Positions 54,252-64,000 of a stretch of DNA of 64,000 nt are shown one piece after another. The translations under genes were made by a program, and so were the position numbers. Position 1 is the first letter of the stretch. Each line of letters begins with the position of its first letter. The stretch is from Azospirillum melinis. Lineage in GTDB: Bacteria > Pseudomonadota > Alphaproteobacteria > Azospirillales > Azospirillaceae. Below the pieces are notes generated by a model. It was not told where the DNA came from and ran no database searches. It worked only from the letters and a program-made list of their open reading frames with translations. The DNA is taken from contig NZ_WHOS01000001.1 in NCBI RefSeq assembly GCF_013340935.1, positions 124,001 to 188,000 of the forward strand, read 5' to 3'.

Positions 54252-55151
54252 ATGCTGGGCGACCTCGATGAGCTGCGCACTTTCGTCCGCATCGTCGCTG
54301 CGGGCAGCCTGTCCGCCGCCGGCCGAGAGATGAATGTGGCGCTGAGTGTGGTCAGCAAGCGGCTGGCATCGCTGGAGCGGCGGACCGACACACGGTTGGT
54401 GGCCCGCAGCACCCGGCGCCTCGCCCTGACGGATGAGGGGCAGCGGCTGTATCGGCATGCCCAGCGCATCCTCGCCGAGGTCGCTGAGGCCGAGGAGGCT
54501 CTCAGCCATGGCCGCGTCGAGCCGCAGGGCATTCTGCGGGTGGGAGCGCCGGCGGCCTTGGGTCGCATGCATGTCGGCCCGGTCTGCCGCGAGCTTGTCG
54601 AGGCTTATCCGCGGATTTCGGTCGACCTGCGCCTGACCGATCGAATGGTCGATCTGATCGACGAGGGGCTGGACGTGGCGGTACGGATCGGGGCGCCCAG
54701 GGATTCGGCGCTGGTCATGCGCAGGCTGGCCGACAACCGCCGGATCCTGGTCGGTGCGCCGGCCTATCTGGAGCGTCGCGGCTGGCCCGCCTCGCCAAAG
54801 GATTTGGAAAGCCACGACTGCATCCAATACCGCGGCACCGGCGGGCGCTGGCGCCTGCTCGGCCCCGGCGGTGCGGTGGTCGAACTGGACATCGCATCCC
54901 GCCTGCGCTGCGACAATGGCGACGTCGCCCAGGACTGGGCGCTTGCCGGCTGCGGCCTCATGTGGAAGTCACAGATCGACGTTCAGGACGACCTTGCCGC
55001 CGGCAGGCTGGTGCGGGTGTTGCCGGACTGGCATGGCGACCCCGCACCGGTCTGTGCGCTGTTCCCCTCGCAACGGCAACTGCCGACGCGCGTGCGCCTG
55101 TTCCTCGACGCCATGGCGCGCCGGCTGAACCGGGAGGAGGCAGGGCGATAG
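54252..55151 (+). CDS. LysR-family transcriptional regulator, divergent from the SDR-like gene
   Basis: 299 residues from the ATG at 54252. Winged helix with AAGREMNVALSVVSKRLASLE, then the CrgA/DmlR-type effector domain. The divergent layout is the usual one for a LysR protein and its target, here the SDR-like gene and perhaps the cupin and dehydrogenase genes. Convergent with the thiolase gene, 19 bases away. Confidence 0.87.
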   Translation: MLGDLDELRTFVRIVAAGSLSAAGREMNVALSVVSKRLASLERRTDTRLVARSTRRLALTDEGQRLYRHAQRILAEVAEAEEALSHGRVEPQGILRVGAPAALGRMHVGPVCRELVEAYPRISVDLRLTDRMVDLIDEGLDVAVRIGAPRDSALVMRRLADNRRILVGAPAYLERRGWPASPKDLESHDCIQYRGTGGRWRLLGPGGAVVELDIASRLRCDNGDVAQDWALAGCGLMWKSQIDVQDDLAAGRLVRVLPDWHGDPAPVCALFPSQRQLPTRVRLFLDAMARRLNREEAGR

Positions 55152-55170
55152 AAGCGCCGCTTGTGGTGCC

Positions 55171-56370
<1,200 letters not shown>

Positions 56371-56413
56371 GTTGCGGTCTCCGGATCGGTGGCCCGGCTG
56401 GGGCGACATTTAA

Positions 56414-56454
56414 ATGACGAGCATCATGTTTGCATAATTGATGATGATCGTCAT
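56414..56454. promoter_or_regulatory. Inverted-repeat operator candidate between thiolase and TetR genes
   Basis: ATGACGAGCATCAT (56414-56427) and ATGATGATCGTCAT (56441-56454) are inverted copies matching at 13 of 14 bases, with a 13-base spacer. TATAAT at 56454-56459 abuts the right arm and is a good -10 for the TetR gene. Repression of both genes by the TetR protein is the natural reading. Confidence 0.75.
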
Positions 56455-56524
56455 ATAATTTGTCAACGGGTCTCCTGTCGCTTTGCGGGGAGGCTTCTCA
56501 GTGTCGGGTCAGGGAAGGTGCATC

Positions 56525-57121
56525 ATGCGGGTGAGCAAGGAGCAGGCGGCGGAGAACCGGCGCCGCGTCGTCGAGGTGGCAAGCGCGCTGTTCCGCGAGC
56601 GCGGCTTCAACGGGATCGGCGTCGCCGACCTGATGAAGGAGGCCGGCCTGACCCACGGCGGCTTCTACGGCCAGTTCGCCTCGAAGGAGGATTTGGCGGC
56701 GGAGGCCTGTGCCCACGCGATGGAGGTGGCGGCGGAGCGCTGGCGCGTGTCGGCGGAGACGAAGGGGGACGAGGCTCTAACGGCGCTGCTGGACAGCTAT
56801 CTGTCCCCGCGCCACCGCGACCGCAGTGCCGCCGGTTGCCCCATTGCGGCACTCGCAATCGATGTGGCTCGTCAGGGTGGCGTGGCGCGCAGCGCCTTCA
56901 CCCGCGGACTGCGGCCCTTCCTCGATGGCTTGAGCCGCCTCGTTCCGGGGCGTTCGGTGGAGGCGAAGCGGAGGGCGGCGCTGACCACCCTGTCGGAGAT
57001 GGTCGGCGCCCTGATCCTCGCGCGTGCCGTCGATGACCCCGCCCTGTCGGAAGAGATCCTTGAGGCGGCACGCGCCAGCCTTGGCCGGCCTCCCGGCAAG
57101 CCGCAGGACGGCGATGCCTGA
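56525..57121 (+). CDS. TetR-family regulator, divergent from thiolase
   Basis: 198 residues from the ATG at 56525. DNA-binding domain with RERGFNGIGVADLMKEAGLT and HGGFYGQFASKEDL, typical of the TetR group near AcrR/NemR. The C-terminal ligand domain has Cys112 or nearby (SAAGCPIAALA) as a possible reactive residue. The inverted repeat between it and the thiolase gene supports local control. Confidence 0.88.
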   Translation: MRVSKEQAAENRRRVVEVASALFRERGFNGIGVADLMKEAGLTHGGFYGQFASKEDLAAEACAHAMEVAAERWRVSAETKGDEALTALLDSYLSPRHRDRSAAGCPIAALAIDVARQGGVARSAFTRGLRPFLDGLSRLVPGRSVEAKRRAALTTLSEMVGALILARAVDDPALSEEILEAARASLGRPPGKPQDGDA

Positions 57122-57145
57122 CGGTCGCCGTGCCGGCGAGGCCGA

Positions 57146-57454
57146 TCAGCCGATGCGGCGGAGCAGGTCGATCCGCAGCGGCTCGCCCAGCAGCCTGTCG
57201 AACTGGGCGGCAAGGCCGGTGAAGGCCGCAGCCTTCGCATGGGTGTCGAGCGCCGCCTGATCCTGCCAGATCTCGTACATCACGATGGTGCCGGGCTTTT
57301 CACGGCTGACATGGGCGGAGTAGGCGAGGCAGCCCGGCTCCTTCAGCACGTCCGGAACGATGGCGGTGATGGCGTCGGCCAGTGCCTGCTCCTGGCCGGG
57401 TTTGGCGACCAGATAGGCGACGAGTTGCACCTGCTCGCTCGGCGGAATGGTCAT
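57146..57454 (-). CDS. Antibiotic biosynthesis monooxygenase-fold protein (YgiN-like)
   Basis: 102 residues. Ferredoxin-like ABM fold: VQLVAYLVAKPGQEQ, EPGCLAYSAHVSREKPG, then FDRLLGEPLRIDLLRRIG. Family members include quinol monooxygenase YgiN, heme-degrading enzymes and autoinducer-2-aldolase-like LsrG. Function here unknown. Convergent with the TetR gene, 24 bases away. Confidence 0.8.
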   Translation of the reverse strand: MTIPPSEQVQLVAYLVAKPGQEQALADAITAIVPDVLKEPGCLAYSAHVSREKPGTIVMYEIWQDQAALDTHAKAAAFTGLAAQFDRLLGEPLRIDLLRRIG

Positions 57455-57772
57455 GGCGGTCTCTCCCCTGATGGACGGTTGGAACTGAAGCTTCGTAGCG
57501 CCGGGATTTGACCGATCCTCGCCCGCGGAACGGTGGCTTGCAACCCGGCCCCTTGGCCTGTGACCAAGGGATAGACCGGTCAAATCGAAATCGGAAATGC
57601 GGAGTTGCGATTTCAACCAGAAGGAAATCCGATGGATCCTATACCGCTGACCAGGGGCCGGACGCCCATCGCCAGCCTATGGGGTATGCCATTTCAGACG
57701 GCGCGGGCAGCGTGACGATGGGATTACCCGTCCTGTTGTCGACGGATTGCCCATCCAACGCTTCTGGAGCCT
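57455..57772. other. Intergenic region between ABM-fold and MscS genes
   Basis: 318 bases without a gene. ATTTGACCG (57506-57514) and CGGTCAAAT (57577-57585) form an inverted pair around a small CCTTGG/CCAAGG hairpin, a possible regulator site or transcript end. Nothing else is recognised. Confidence 0.4.
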
Positions 57773-60082
57773 ATGGTTTTTGCCGAACGCAGCGCACACG
57801 CGCCAGCTGACCGCCGCGGAACGAGGCGCCATTCCGCCATTCTCCTGCTTTGCCTCCTGTCCATCGGCGTTTCCATCCTCGCCGCGGCGGGCTCCGCCTT
57901 TGCGCAGTTGCCTCTGACGACGCCGGCCCCGGCGGCAGCCCCGGCACCGGACCCGAAGGAGATCGGCCGCCTGGTCGATTCGCTGGAGAACCCGGCCAAG
58001 CGCGAGGAACTGCTGGAGCAGCTGAAGGCTTTGCAGCAGGTCGAACAGGCGGCCAAGCCCGAGCGCGATACCGAGCGCCTCGGCACGCGCCTGCTGACGG
58101 TGCTGTCGGCGCGGCTGGACAATCTGGGGGAGGAGGTCCGGACGACCGGCGAGGTGGTGCTGGCCGCGCCGCAGGGGATGCGCTGGCTGCAGCGGCAGGC
58201 GCTGGACCCGGCAAAGCGGGCGACCTGGGCCTGGCTGTTCGCCGAACTCGCCCTTGTCCTTGTCGCCGGGCACAGCATCAGGCTGATCACGATCCGGCTG
58301 TTGAGCCGGCCGCGGTCGATCCTGGCGGCACGGCCCTTCCAGTCCGCCATCGCCAAGATCCCCTTGCTGCTGGTCCGCGCCCTGATGGATCTGGCACCCA
58401 TCGCCGCCTTCGCCTTTGCCGGCTTCGGCGTTCTGGTGCTGATCGACCCGCCGGCGACGGTGCGGCTGCTCGGGGTCGCCTTCCTGAACGCCAGCCTGTT
58501 CGTGCAGGTCGTGCTTCTGGTGATGCGCGTCCTGCTGTCGCCGCGCTCCACCAACCTGCGGCTGATCCCGATGAGCGACGCGTCGGCGCGGCGTCTCCTG
58601 ATGTGGAGCCGGGCCATCGCCGCCACCACCGTCTACGGCCTGTTCGCCGCCGGGACCGTGCGCACGCTCGGGCTGCCGGAACAGTCCTACGACACGCTGG
58701 TGAAGCTGGTCGGGCTTGCCGATGCCGTCATGCTGACCGCGCTTGTCCTGCAAAGCCGCGTCGCCGTCGCGTCCTGGCTGCGCGGGGAGATTTCGGCCGC
58801 ACCGTCGGTTCCGGATCGGGAGCAGGGGGGAGCGCACGCTATCAGGACCACGCGCCCCGGCCGCCTTCTGCGCGCGGCCGGACGGCGTCTGGCCAATGTC
58901 TGGCATGCCGTTGCCATCCTCTACATCGTCGCGTTGTTCGGCATCTGGGCGCTGGAGGTGGAGGGAGGGCTGTTGTTCGTCCTGCGGGCAACAGCCGTGT
59001 CGATGGCGGTGATCGCCATCGCCCGGATCGCCGGTCGCGGGATCGCCCAGGGCTCCGCGGCACTGCGGCGGCGGCTGGACCGCCAGCGCTCGACCTGGGG
59101 CGAGCAACGGATAAAGCGCTATGTCGGGCCGGGCACCCGCCTGCTGCACTGGTCGGTCGCAGTTTTGACCGCTCTGGTGGTGCTGGATGCCTGGGGGCTG
59201 GACATCCGGGGGGCGGTGGAAACCGCCCTGGGCTGGCGGTTCGTCGCCTCCGGCCTCGCCATTCTGCTGGTCGCCGGCATCGCGCTTGCGGTGTGGGAAC
59301 TGACGAACGCCGTCATCGAGCGGAACCTCGCCACCACCGACCGCAACGGCCACACGATCCAGCGCAGCGCCCGTATCCGCACGCTGCTGCCGCTGCTGCG
59401 CAACGCGCTGATGGTGCTGCTGACCACTTTCGTGACGCTGATCGCCCTGTCGGAACTGGGGCTGGACATCGGGCCGCTGCTGGCCGGTGCCGGCGTGGTC
59501 GGCCTTGCCGTCGGCTTCGGCGCGCAGACGCTGGTGAAGGACGTCATCACCGGCCTGTTCATCCTGTTCGAGGACACCATCTCGGTCGGCGATGTGGTGA
59601 ATGTCGGCGGCAAGGGCGGTCTGGTGGAGGGCATCACCATCCGAACCATCCGCCTGCGCGATTTCGACGGAACGGTGCACACGGTGCCGTTCAGTGCGGT
59701 GACCAGCATTTCCAACATGACCAAGGACTTCAGCTACTACGTCTTCGACGTCACCGTGGCCTATCGCGAGGATGTCGACCGCGTCGTGTCGGTTCTGCAC
59801 GAGATCGGGGCGGGGATGCGCGCCGATCCGCGCTTCGCGCCGCTGATCCTGGAGCCGCTGGAGGTGCTGGGCATCGACGCCTTCCAGGAATCCGCCGTCC
59901 TGGTCAAGGCGCGGATCAAGACCCTGCCGATCCAGCAATGGAACGTCGGCCGCGAATTCAACGGCCGCATGAAGAAGCGGTTCGGCGAACTGGGAATCGC
60001 CATCCCATTCCCGCAACGCATCCTGCACATGGCGCCCGACGGGATGCCCAAGGCGAACGCCTACGGCGAAGCGGCGGAGTGA
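57773..60082 (+). CDS. Large MscS-family mechanosensitive channel
   Basis: 769 residues. A signal peptide ends near SAFA-QL (about 44). A periplasmic helical segment rich in Glu/Arg follows to about 140, then about 10 membrane helices. The MscS core has the pore helix region GVVGLAVGFGAQTLVKDVI (from about 570), with Gly/Ala packing, and the beta domain SVGDVVNVGGKGGLVEGI. The C-terminal domain ends near PFPQRILHM. YbiO/YnaI-like channels have this layout. It would relieve turgor on osmotic downshock. Confidence 0.9.
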   Translation: MVFAERSAHAPADRRGTRRHSAILLLCLLSIGVSILAAAGSAFAQLPLTTPAPAAAPAPDPKEIGRLVDSLENPAKREELLEQLKALQQVEQAAKPERDTERLGTRLLTVLSARLDNLGEEVRTTGEVVLAAPQGMRWLQRQALDPAKRATWAWLFAELALVLVAGHSIRLITIRLLSRPRSILAARPFQSAIAKIPLLLVRALMDLAPIAAFAFAGFGVLVLIDPPATVRLLGVAFLNASLFVQVVLLVMRVLLSPRSTNLRLIPMSDASARRLLMWSRAIAATTVYGLFAAGTVRTLGLPEQSYDTLVKLVGLADAVMLTALVLQSRVAVASWLRGEISAAPSVPDREQGGAHAIRTTRPGRLLRAAGRRLANVWHAVAILYIVALFGIWALEVEGGLLFVLRATAVSMAVIAIARIAGRGIAQGSAALRRRLDRQRSTWGEQRIKRYVGPGTRLLHWSVAVLTALVVLDAWGLDIRGAVETALGWRFVASGLAILLVAGIALAVWELTNAVIERNLATTDRNGHTIQRSARIRTLLPLLRNALMVLLTTFVTLIALSELGLDIGPLLAGAGVVGLAVGFGAQTLVKDVITGLFILFEDTISVGDVVNVGGKGGLVEGITIRTIRLRDFDGTVHTVPFSAVTSISNMTKDFSYYVFDVTVAYREDVDRVVSVLHEIGAGMRADPRFAPLILEPLEVLGIDAFQESAVLVKARIKTLPIQQWNVGREFNGRMKKRFGELGIAIPFPQRILHMAPDGMPKANAYGEAAE

Positions 60083-60191
60083 CCGCCGCCCGGCAGCGAT
60101 GCTCCTGTCAAATCCTCTGGCCGGACCCAGGGAGGCTTGCTTGGGTTCGGGCCGCGATGGTTCGCGCCCCCAACATCGCTGTTGACCAAAG

Positions 60192-60211
60192 CTGTATTAT
60201 CCATCATACAG
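60192..60211. promoter_or_regulatory. Inverted repeat upstream of the HutC-type GntR gene
   Basis: CTGTAT-N8-ATACAG lies 73 bases before the GTG start. A dyad of this size suits a GntR dimer, so autoregulation is possible. Confidence 0.5.
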
Positions 60212-60283
60212 GTTCCTGTCTGATGAATGGACAGCATTGGTTCCCGGTGGGACGGTTTCCGGTGGAAGGGGAGGCGGAGTGCT

Positions 60284-61138
60284 GTGAAGTCGGCGGTCGA
60301 ACCCCTGAAGGCTCGCAGGATCTATCTGCTGCTGCGCGACCGCATCGTCGCCGGCGAGCTGCCGCCGGGCGCGCGCCTGCCGGGCGAACCGGCTCTGGCC
60401 GCCGAACATGCCGTGTCCCGCGTCACCGTGCGCCGCGCGCTGGACCTTCTGGACAAGGAAGGGCTGGTGCAGCGCAAGGCCGGGTCCGGCACCTTCGTCC
60501 ACGACACGCGCGCTGTCCGGCCGATCGTCGCCGATCTGTCGAACGTGCTGTCGCACCTGATCGACATGGGCCGCAGCACCGACGTCAGGCTGCTGTCCTT
60601 CGGCTACGGCGTGCCGCCTGAGTCTATTGCCGAGAGCCTTGGCTTGAAACCCGGCGAGCGGGCGCAGCGGTCGGTGCGCGTGCGCCTGATCGACGGGGAG
60701 CCCTTCTCCTACCTCACCACCCATGTGCCGGAATGGATCGGCCTGACCTACTCGGAGGCGGAACTGGCAGCGCGCCCGCTGCTGGAACTGATCGAACGGT
60801 CGGGTGTGACGACGGAACGCGCCACCCAGGCGATCAACGCCACGTTGGCCGGTCCGGAAGCGGCGGCGGCGCTGGATCTGGAGATCGGTTCGCCGCTGCT
60901 GACCCTGACCCGCATTGTCTACGAGCCGTCGGGCCGCGGCGTGGAGCACCTCCACGCGCTGTACCGGCCCGACCGCTACAGCTTCCACATGGATCTGGTG
61001 CGCACCGGCAGCGACGGCGAACGGCGCTGGAGCCCGGCGCTCGGCTGGCCGCGCGCTGCTGACAAGAGCAAATCCGAGAAAAGCAAATCGGGCGAAAAGC
61101 CCACCCGCACCCCGCGGGTCATCAAACAGAGGAGTTGA
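60284..61138 (+). CDS. GntR regulator, HutC/UTRA subfamily
   Basis: 284 residues from a GTG at 60284 behind a long GGAAGGGGAGG. Winged helix with EPALAAEHAVSRVTVRRALD, then a UTRA ligand-binding domain (about 90-250). A Lys/Ser-rich tail ends the protein. It is five bases from the downstream binding-protein gene and probably controls the importer. Confidence 0.88.
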   Translation: MKSAVEPLKARRIYLLLRDRIVAGELPPGARLPGEPALAAEHAVSRVTVRRALDLLDKEGLVQRKAGSGTFVHDTRAVRPIVADLSNVLSHLIDMGRSTDVRLLSFGYGVPPESIAESLGLKPGERAQRSVRVRLIDGEPFSYLTTHVPEWIGLTYSEAELAARPLLELIERSGVTTERATQAINATLAGPEAAAALDLEIGSPLLTLTRIVYEPSGRGVEHLHALYRPDRYSFHMDLVRTGSDGERRWSPALGWPRAADKSKSEKSKSGEKPTRTPRVIKQRS

Positions 61139-61143
61139 GCGTT

Positions 61144-62388
61144 ATGGGACGTTCGGTTCAGGACTCCACCCTCGCCGGCATTTCCCGCCGCACGGTTCTG
61201 AAGGCCGGTGCGGCGGCTGCCGCCGTCACCGCGCTGCCGTTTGCCGCCCCCTCGGTCCTGCGGGCGCAGACCCCGGCGGTGAAGATCGGCATCCTCCAGC
61301 CGGTGACCGGCGCGCTGGCCCATGACGGCGACCTAGGCCGGGCCGGTGCGGAGATGGCGATCAACGAGATCAACGCGGCCGGCGGCATCAAGTCGCTGGG
61401 CGGCGCCAAGCTGGAAATGCTGTTCGGCGACGCCCGCTCGACTCCCGAAGCCGGCACGCAGGAGGTGGAGCGGATGCAGGCCGAAGGCGTGTCCGCCATC
61501 GTCGGCGGCTTCGCCAGCCCGATTTGCCTCGCCGCGTCGCAGGCGGCGGCACGTTACGATCTGCCCTATCTGGTCGATGTCGGCGTGTCGGACCAGATCA
61601 TGTCGCGCGGCCTGACCAACACCTTCCGCTTCAGCCCCGGTTTCGGCAAGGTCACCCAGGTGGCGCTCGACAACCTGACCGCCATCAACGACAAGGCGGG
61701 CAAGCCGGCCAAAACCGTCGTGCTGGTGCATGAGGACGGGCTGTTCGGCTCCGGCCTCGCCAAGCTGCTGCAAACCGAACTGCCCAAGCGCGGCTTCGAG
61801 ATTCTGGAGACCATCGCCCACCCGACCCCGGCGCGCGACATGTCCAACGTGGCGCTGCGCATCCGCTCGCTGAACCCCGATCTGGTGATCCCGTCCAACT
61901 ACTATGGCGAGTTCGTGCTGCTCGCCCGCACCATGCAGCAGCAGCGCATCAAGCCGAAGGGCATCTATGCGATCCTGGGCGGTGCGGCATCGAACGGCCG
62001 CTTCGTCAAGGAATTCCCGCAGGCGGCGCAGAACGTCATCGACTGCAACCACTGGCACGATCCGAAGAACCCGAAGGCGCTGGCGCTCCGCAAGGCGGTG
62101 GAAGGGCAGGGCAAGTCCTTCGCCTACAATGTCTCGCTGAACTATTCGAACGTCCTGCTGCTGGCCGACGCCATCGAGCGCGCGGGATCATCCGACCGCA
62201 AGAAGATCATCGAGGCGCTGAACGCCTCCACCTTCGCCGGCCACATCATGCCCTACGGCCCGACCAAGTTCGTCAACGGCCAGAACGAGGGCGCCACCCC
62301 GATCAACACCCAGATCCAGGGTGAGGACATCAAGGTGATCTTCCCCGACGCATTCGCCGAGGCGAAGGCCAACTTCCCGGCGGCCTGA
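61144..62388 (+). CDS. Branched-chain amino acid-type ABC transporter substrate-binding protein
   Basis: 414 residues from the ATG at 61144 behind AGGAG. A twin-arginine signal (SRRTVLK, 14-20) and hydrophobic AAAAAAV stretch suggest Tat export, with cleavage near LRAQ (42). The mature part is a type-I LivK/Amide-binding fold (VKIGILQPVTGALAHDG; FRFSPGFGKVTQV). Ligand may be an amide, urea or branched amino acid. Confidence 0.9.
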   Translation: MGRSVQDSTLAGISRRTVLKAGAAAAAVTALPFAAPSVLRAQTPAVKIGILQPVTGALAHDGDLGRAGAEMAINEINAAGGIKSLGGAKLEMLFGDARSTPEAGTQEVERMQAEGVSAIVGGFASPICLAASQAAARYDLPYLVDVGVSDQIMSRGLTNTFRFSPGFGKVTQVALDNLTAINDKAGKPAKTVVLVHEDGLFGSGLAKLLQTELPKRGFEILETIAHPTPARDMSNVALRIRSLNPDLVIPSNYYGEFVLLARTMQQQRIKPKGIYAILGGAASNGRFVKEFPQAAQNVIDCNHWHDPKNPKALALRKAVEGQGKSFAYNVSLNYSNVLLLADAIERAGSSDRKKIIEALNASTFAGHIMPYGPTKFVNGQNEGATPINTQIQGEDIKVIFPDAFAEAKANFPAA

Positions 62389-62494
62389 TCCGTTTTTCGC
62401 CGTCGCACCTCCGCATTCCCCCATCCGTCCGGGTCGCCGCGAGCCGGCCGACCCGGCGCGGGTGAGGGACCATTCCTCTCATGCGCGGGCTGCC

Positions 62495-63367
62495 ATGTAT
62501 TCACCTCAGATCATCCTGGAAGCGGCGCTGAACGGTCTGATGACCGGTGCGGTCTATGCCCTGATCGCGCTCGGCCTGACGCTGATCTACGGCGTGCTCC
62601 ACATCATCAACTTCGCCCACGGCGCCCTTCTGACCTGTGCCATGTTCGCGGTCTGGATCGCCTGGGCGGCGCTGGGCATGGACCCCTATCTCGCCATCCT
62701 CCCGCTGGTGCCGCTGATGTTCGTGCTCGGCTACGGCCTGCAGCGCTTCGTCATCGGGCCGGCCAGCCATGGCGACGACGGCAACATCCTGCTGGTCACG
62801 CTGGGCCTGTCCATCGTGCTGGAGAATGTGCTGCTGGCGGTGTTCCAGTCCGACACCCGCACGCTTGACACCGATTATTCCTTCCAAGTGGTGGCTTTGG
62901 GACCGCTGCTGCTCAGCTATCCACGGCTGATCGGGCTGGGCGTCGCCGTGGTGGTCACCGGCCTCTTGTGGCTGGTGCTGAACCGCACCGACACCGGCAA
63001 GGCCATCCGCGCGGTCGCCAAGGAGAAGCTGGGCGCCAATCTGGTCGGCATCGACGTGCCGCATGTCTATGCCGTCACCTTCGGGTTGGGCTGTGCCTGT
63101 CTTGCCGTCGCGGCGGGGCTGCTGATGCCGACCTTCTACGTCAACCCGCGCATCGGCGGCGCCTTCGTGCTCGTCGCCTTCACCGTGGTGGTGCTGGGCG
63201 GCATGGGCTCGCTGCCCGGCGCGCTGCTGGGCGGCCTGTTCATCGGCGTGGTGGAGAGCCTGTGCGGCCTGTTCCTGGGCGACAGCCTGGGCCAGATCGG
63301 CATCTTCCTGATCTTCATCGCCGTGCTGCTGGTGCGGCCGACCGGACTGTTCGGAGCCAAGGCATGA
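62495..63367 (+). CDS. livH: Branched-chain amino acid-type ABC transporter permease (LivH)
   Basis: 290 residues from the ATG at 62495; an upstream GTG at 62462 is possible. LivH hallmarks: YALIALGLTLIYGVLHIINF and the GIDVPHVYAVTFGLG segment. Membrane partner of the LivM subunit, whose ATG overlaps its stop. Confidence 0.92.
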   Translation: MYSPQIILEAALNGLMTGAVYALIALGLTLIYGVLHIINFAHGALLTCAMFAVWIAWAALGMDPYLAILPLVPLMFVLGYGLQRFVIGPASHGDDGNILLVTLGLSIVLENVLLAVFQSDTRTLDTDYSFQVVALGPLLLSYPRLIGLGVAVVVTGLLWLVLNRTDTGKAIRAVAKEKLGANLVGIDVPHVYAVTFGLGCACLAVAAGLLMPTFYVNPRIGGAFVLVAFTVVVLGGMGSLPGALLGGLFIGVVESLCGLFLGDSLGQIGIFLIFIAVLLVRPTGLFGAKA

Positions 63368-64000
63368 CCGCGCGCGACCTGATCCCGATCGGCGTCCTCA
63401 CCGTCCTGGCGGCGCTGCTGCCGCTGGTGGTGACATCCAGCCCGGTGCTGAACTTCCTGGTCTTCATGCTGATCGTGGCGCTGGGCGCGCAGGGCTGGAA
63501 CATCCTGGGCGGCTTCGGCGGCCAGTTCAGCTTCGGCCATGCCGCCTTCTTCGGCACCGGCGCCTATGTGACGGCGATCCTGCAACTGCGCTATGGCGTC
63601 AACGCCTGGGCCGGTCTGGTGCTAGCCGTGGCGGCCGGTGCGGCGGTCGGCTGGGTCATCGGCTTCCTCAGCTTCCGGTCGGGCCTGCGCGGCTCCTACT
63701 TCGCGCTGGTGACGCTGGCTTTTGCCGAAGTGTTCCGCATCCTCGCCAATGCGGCGTCATTCACCGGCGGTGCGGCGGGGTTGCTGATCAAGCTGGATGT
63801 CCGCGCCGCCAACCTGCAATTCGACGACCGCGCCGTCTTCTACTGGCTGGTGCTGGCCTTCGTTGCCGCGGTGCTGCTGCTGACGCGCTGGATCCAGCGC
63901 TCCCGCTTCGGGGCGCAGCTGGTGGCGGTGCGCGAGAACGAGGATGCGGCCAAGGCGCTGGGCGTCAATTCCCTGACGGTGAAGCTGCGCGCCATCGCTT
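63364..64000 (+). CDS. livM: Branched-chain amino acid-type ABC transporter permease (LivM), cut by window end
   Basis: About 212 N-terminal residues are visible from an ATGA overlap with livH; the rest lies beyond the right edge. Sequence such as LGGFGGQFSFGHAAFFG and VRENEDAAKALGVNSL is typical of LivM. Two ATPase genes (livG, livF) are expected downstream. Confidence 0.93.
   Translation, partial: MTARDLIPIGVLTVLAALLPLVVTSSPVLNFLVFMLIVALGAQGWNILGGFGGQFSFGHAAFFGTGAYVTAILQLRYGVNAWAGLVLAVAAGAAVGWVIGFLSFRSGLRGSYFALVTLAFAEVFRILANAASFTGGAAGLLIKLDVRAANLQFDDRAVFYWLVLAFVAAVLLLTRWIQRSRFGAQLVAVRENEDAAKALGVNSLTVKLRAIA

Noticed and set aside
57677..60028. 783-codon open frame antisense to the MscS gene
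   Set aside because: Composition-driven; the MscS reading has leader, helices and family motifs.

Overview
The window is about 64 kb of uniformly GC-rich, tightly packed bacterial chromosome or chromid. GC-saturated codons, many ATGA/GTGA start-stop overlaps, a soxBDAG operon, glutaminase-domain AraC regulators, a fused Mrp A/B subunit and FixJ-type signalling suggest an alphaproteobacterium of the Azospirillum/Rhodospirillales kind. That placement is inference; no rRNA or tRNA gene is present to settle it.

Region 1 (1-23 kb) is a nearly complete glycine betaine catabolic locus. It holds dgcA (cut by the left edge), gbcB-gbcA, soxBDAG, glyA, sdaA and purU, so betaine can go via dimethylglycine, sarcosine and glycine to serine and pyruvate, with formaldehyde/C1 units released. 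Two AraC-type regulators with an N-terminal glutaminase-like domain flank it, one by gbcAB and one divergent from sox. A 9-base motif (TGTCGCAAA) occurs upstream of dgcA, gbcA and the betaine-binding-protein gene and may be the shared operator.

The most unusual part is 6.4-9.8 kb: a betaine-type periplasmic binding protein, a protein fusing a ProV-like ABC ATPase domain to a chemoreceptor signalling domain, and a formaldehyde-activating-enzyme homologue. In the fusion the ATPase has lost the Q-loop Gln, the LSGGQ signature, the Walker B Glu and the H-loop His but keeps the Walker A Lys. No permease gene is present. I read this as a possible transporter-derived chemosensory system tied to betaine or formaldehyde.

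Region 2 (23-34 kb) holds a degenerate USP-like protein, a MASE1 histidine kinase with a FixJ-type regulator, and a probable operon of a universal stress protein, a PtsN-like EIIA and the Mrp/Mnh/Pha cation/proton antiporter A(B)CDEFG.

Region 3 (34-51 kb) looks like a catabolic island for a cyclic amide or N-heterocycle. It contains two FadR-type GntR regulators, a taurine/nitrate-type ABC importer, an ATZ/TRZ amidohydrolase, an Asp/Glu-racemase-superfamily enzyme, a dihydropyrimidinase/hydantoinase, two amidases, an MFS carrier, an atypical transthyretin-like protein and a polyamine-type ABC importer. Several of these enzymes lack residues that are conserved in their families, so the substrate is unclear.

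Region 4 (51-64 kb) has a LysR gene, a zinc alcohol dehydrogenase, a cupin, an SDR without the Tyr-Lys pair and a divergent LysR gene; a thiolase/TetR divergent pair with a clear inverted-repeat operator; a small monooxygenase-like protein; a large MscS channel; and the start of a GntR-controlled branched-chain-amide ABC importer cut by the right edge.
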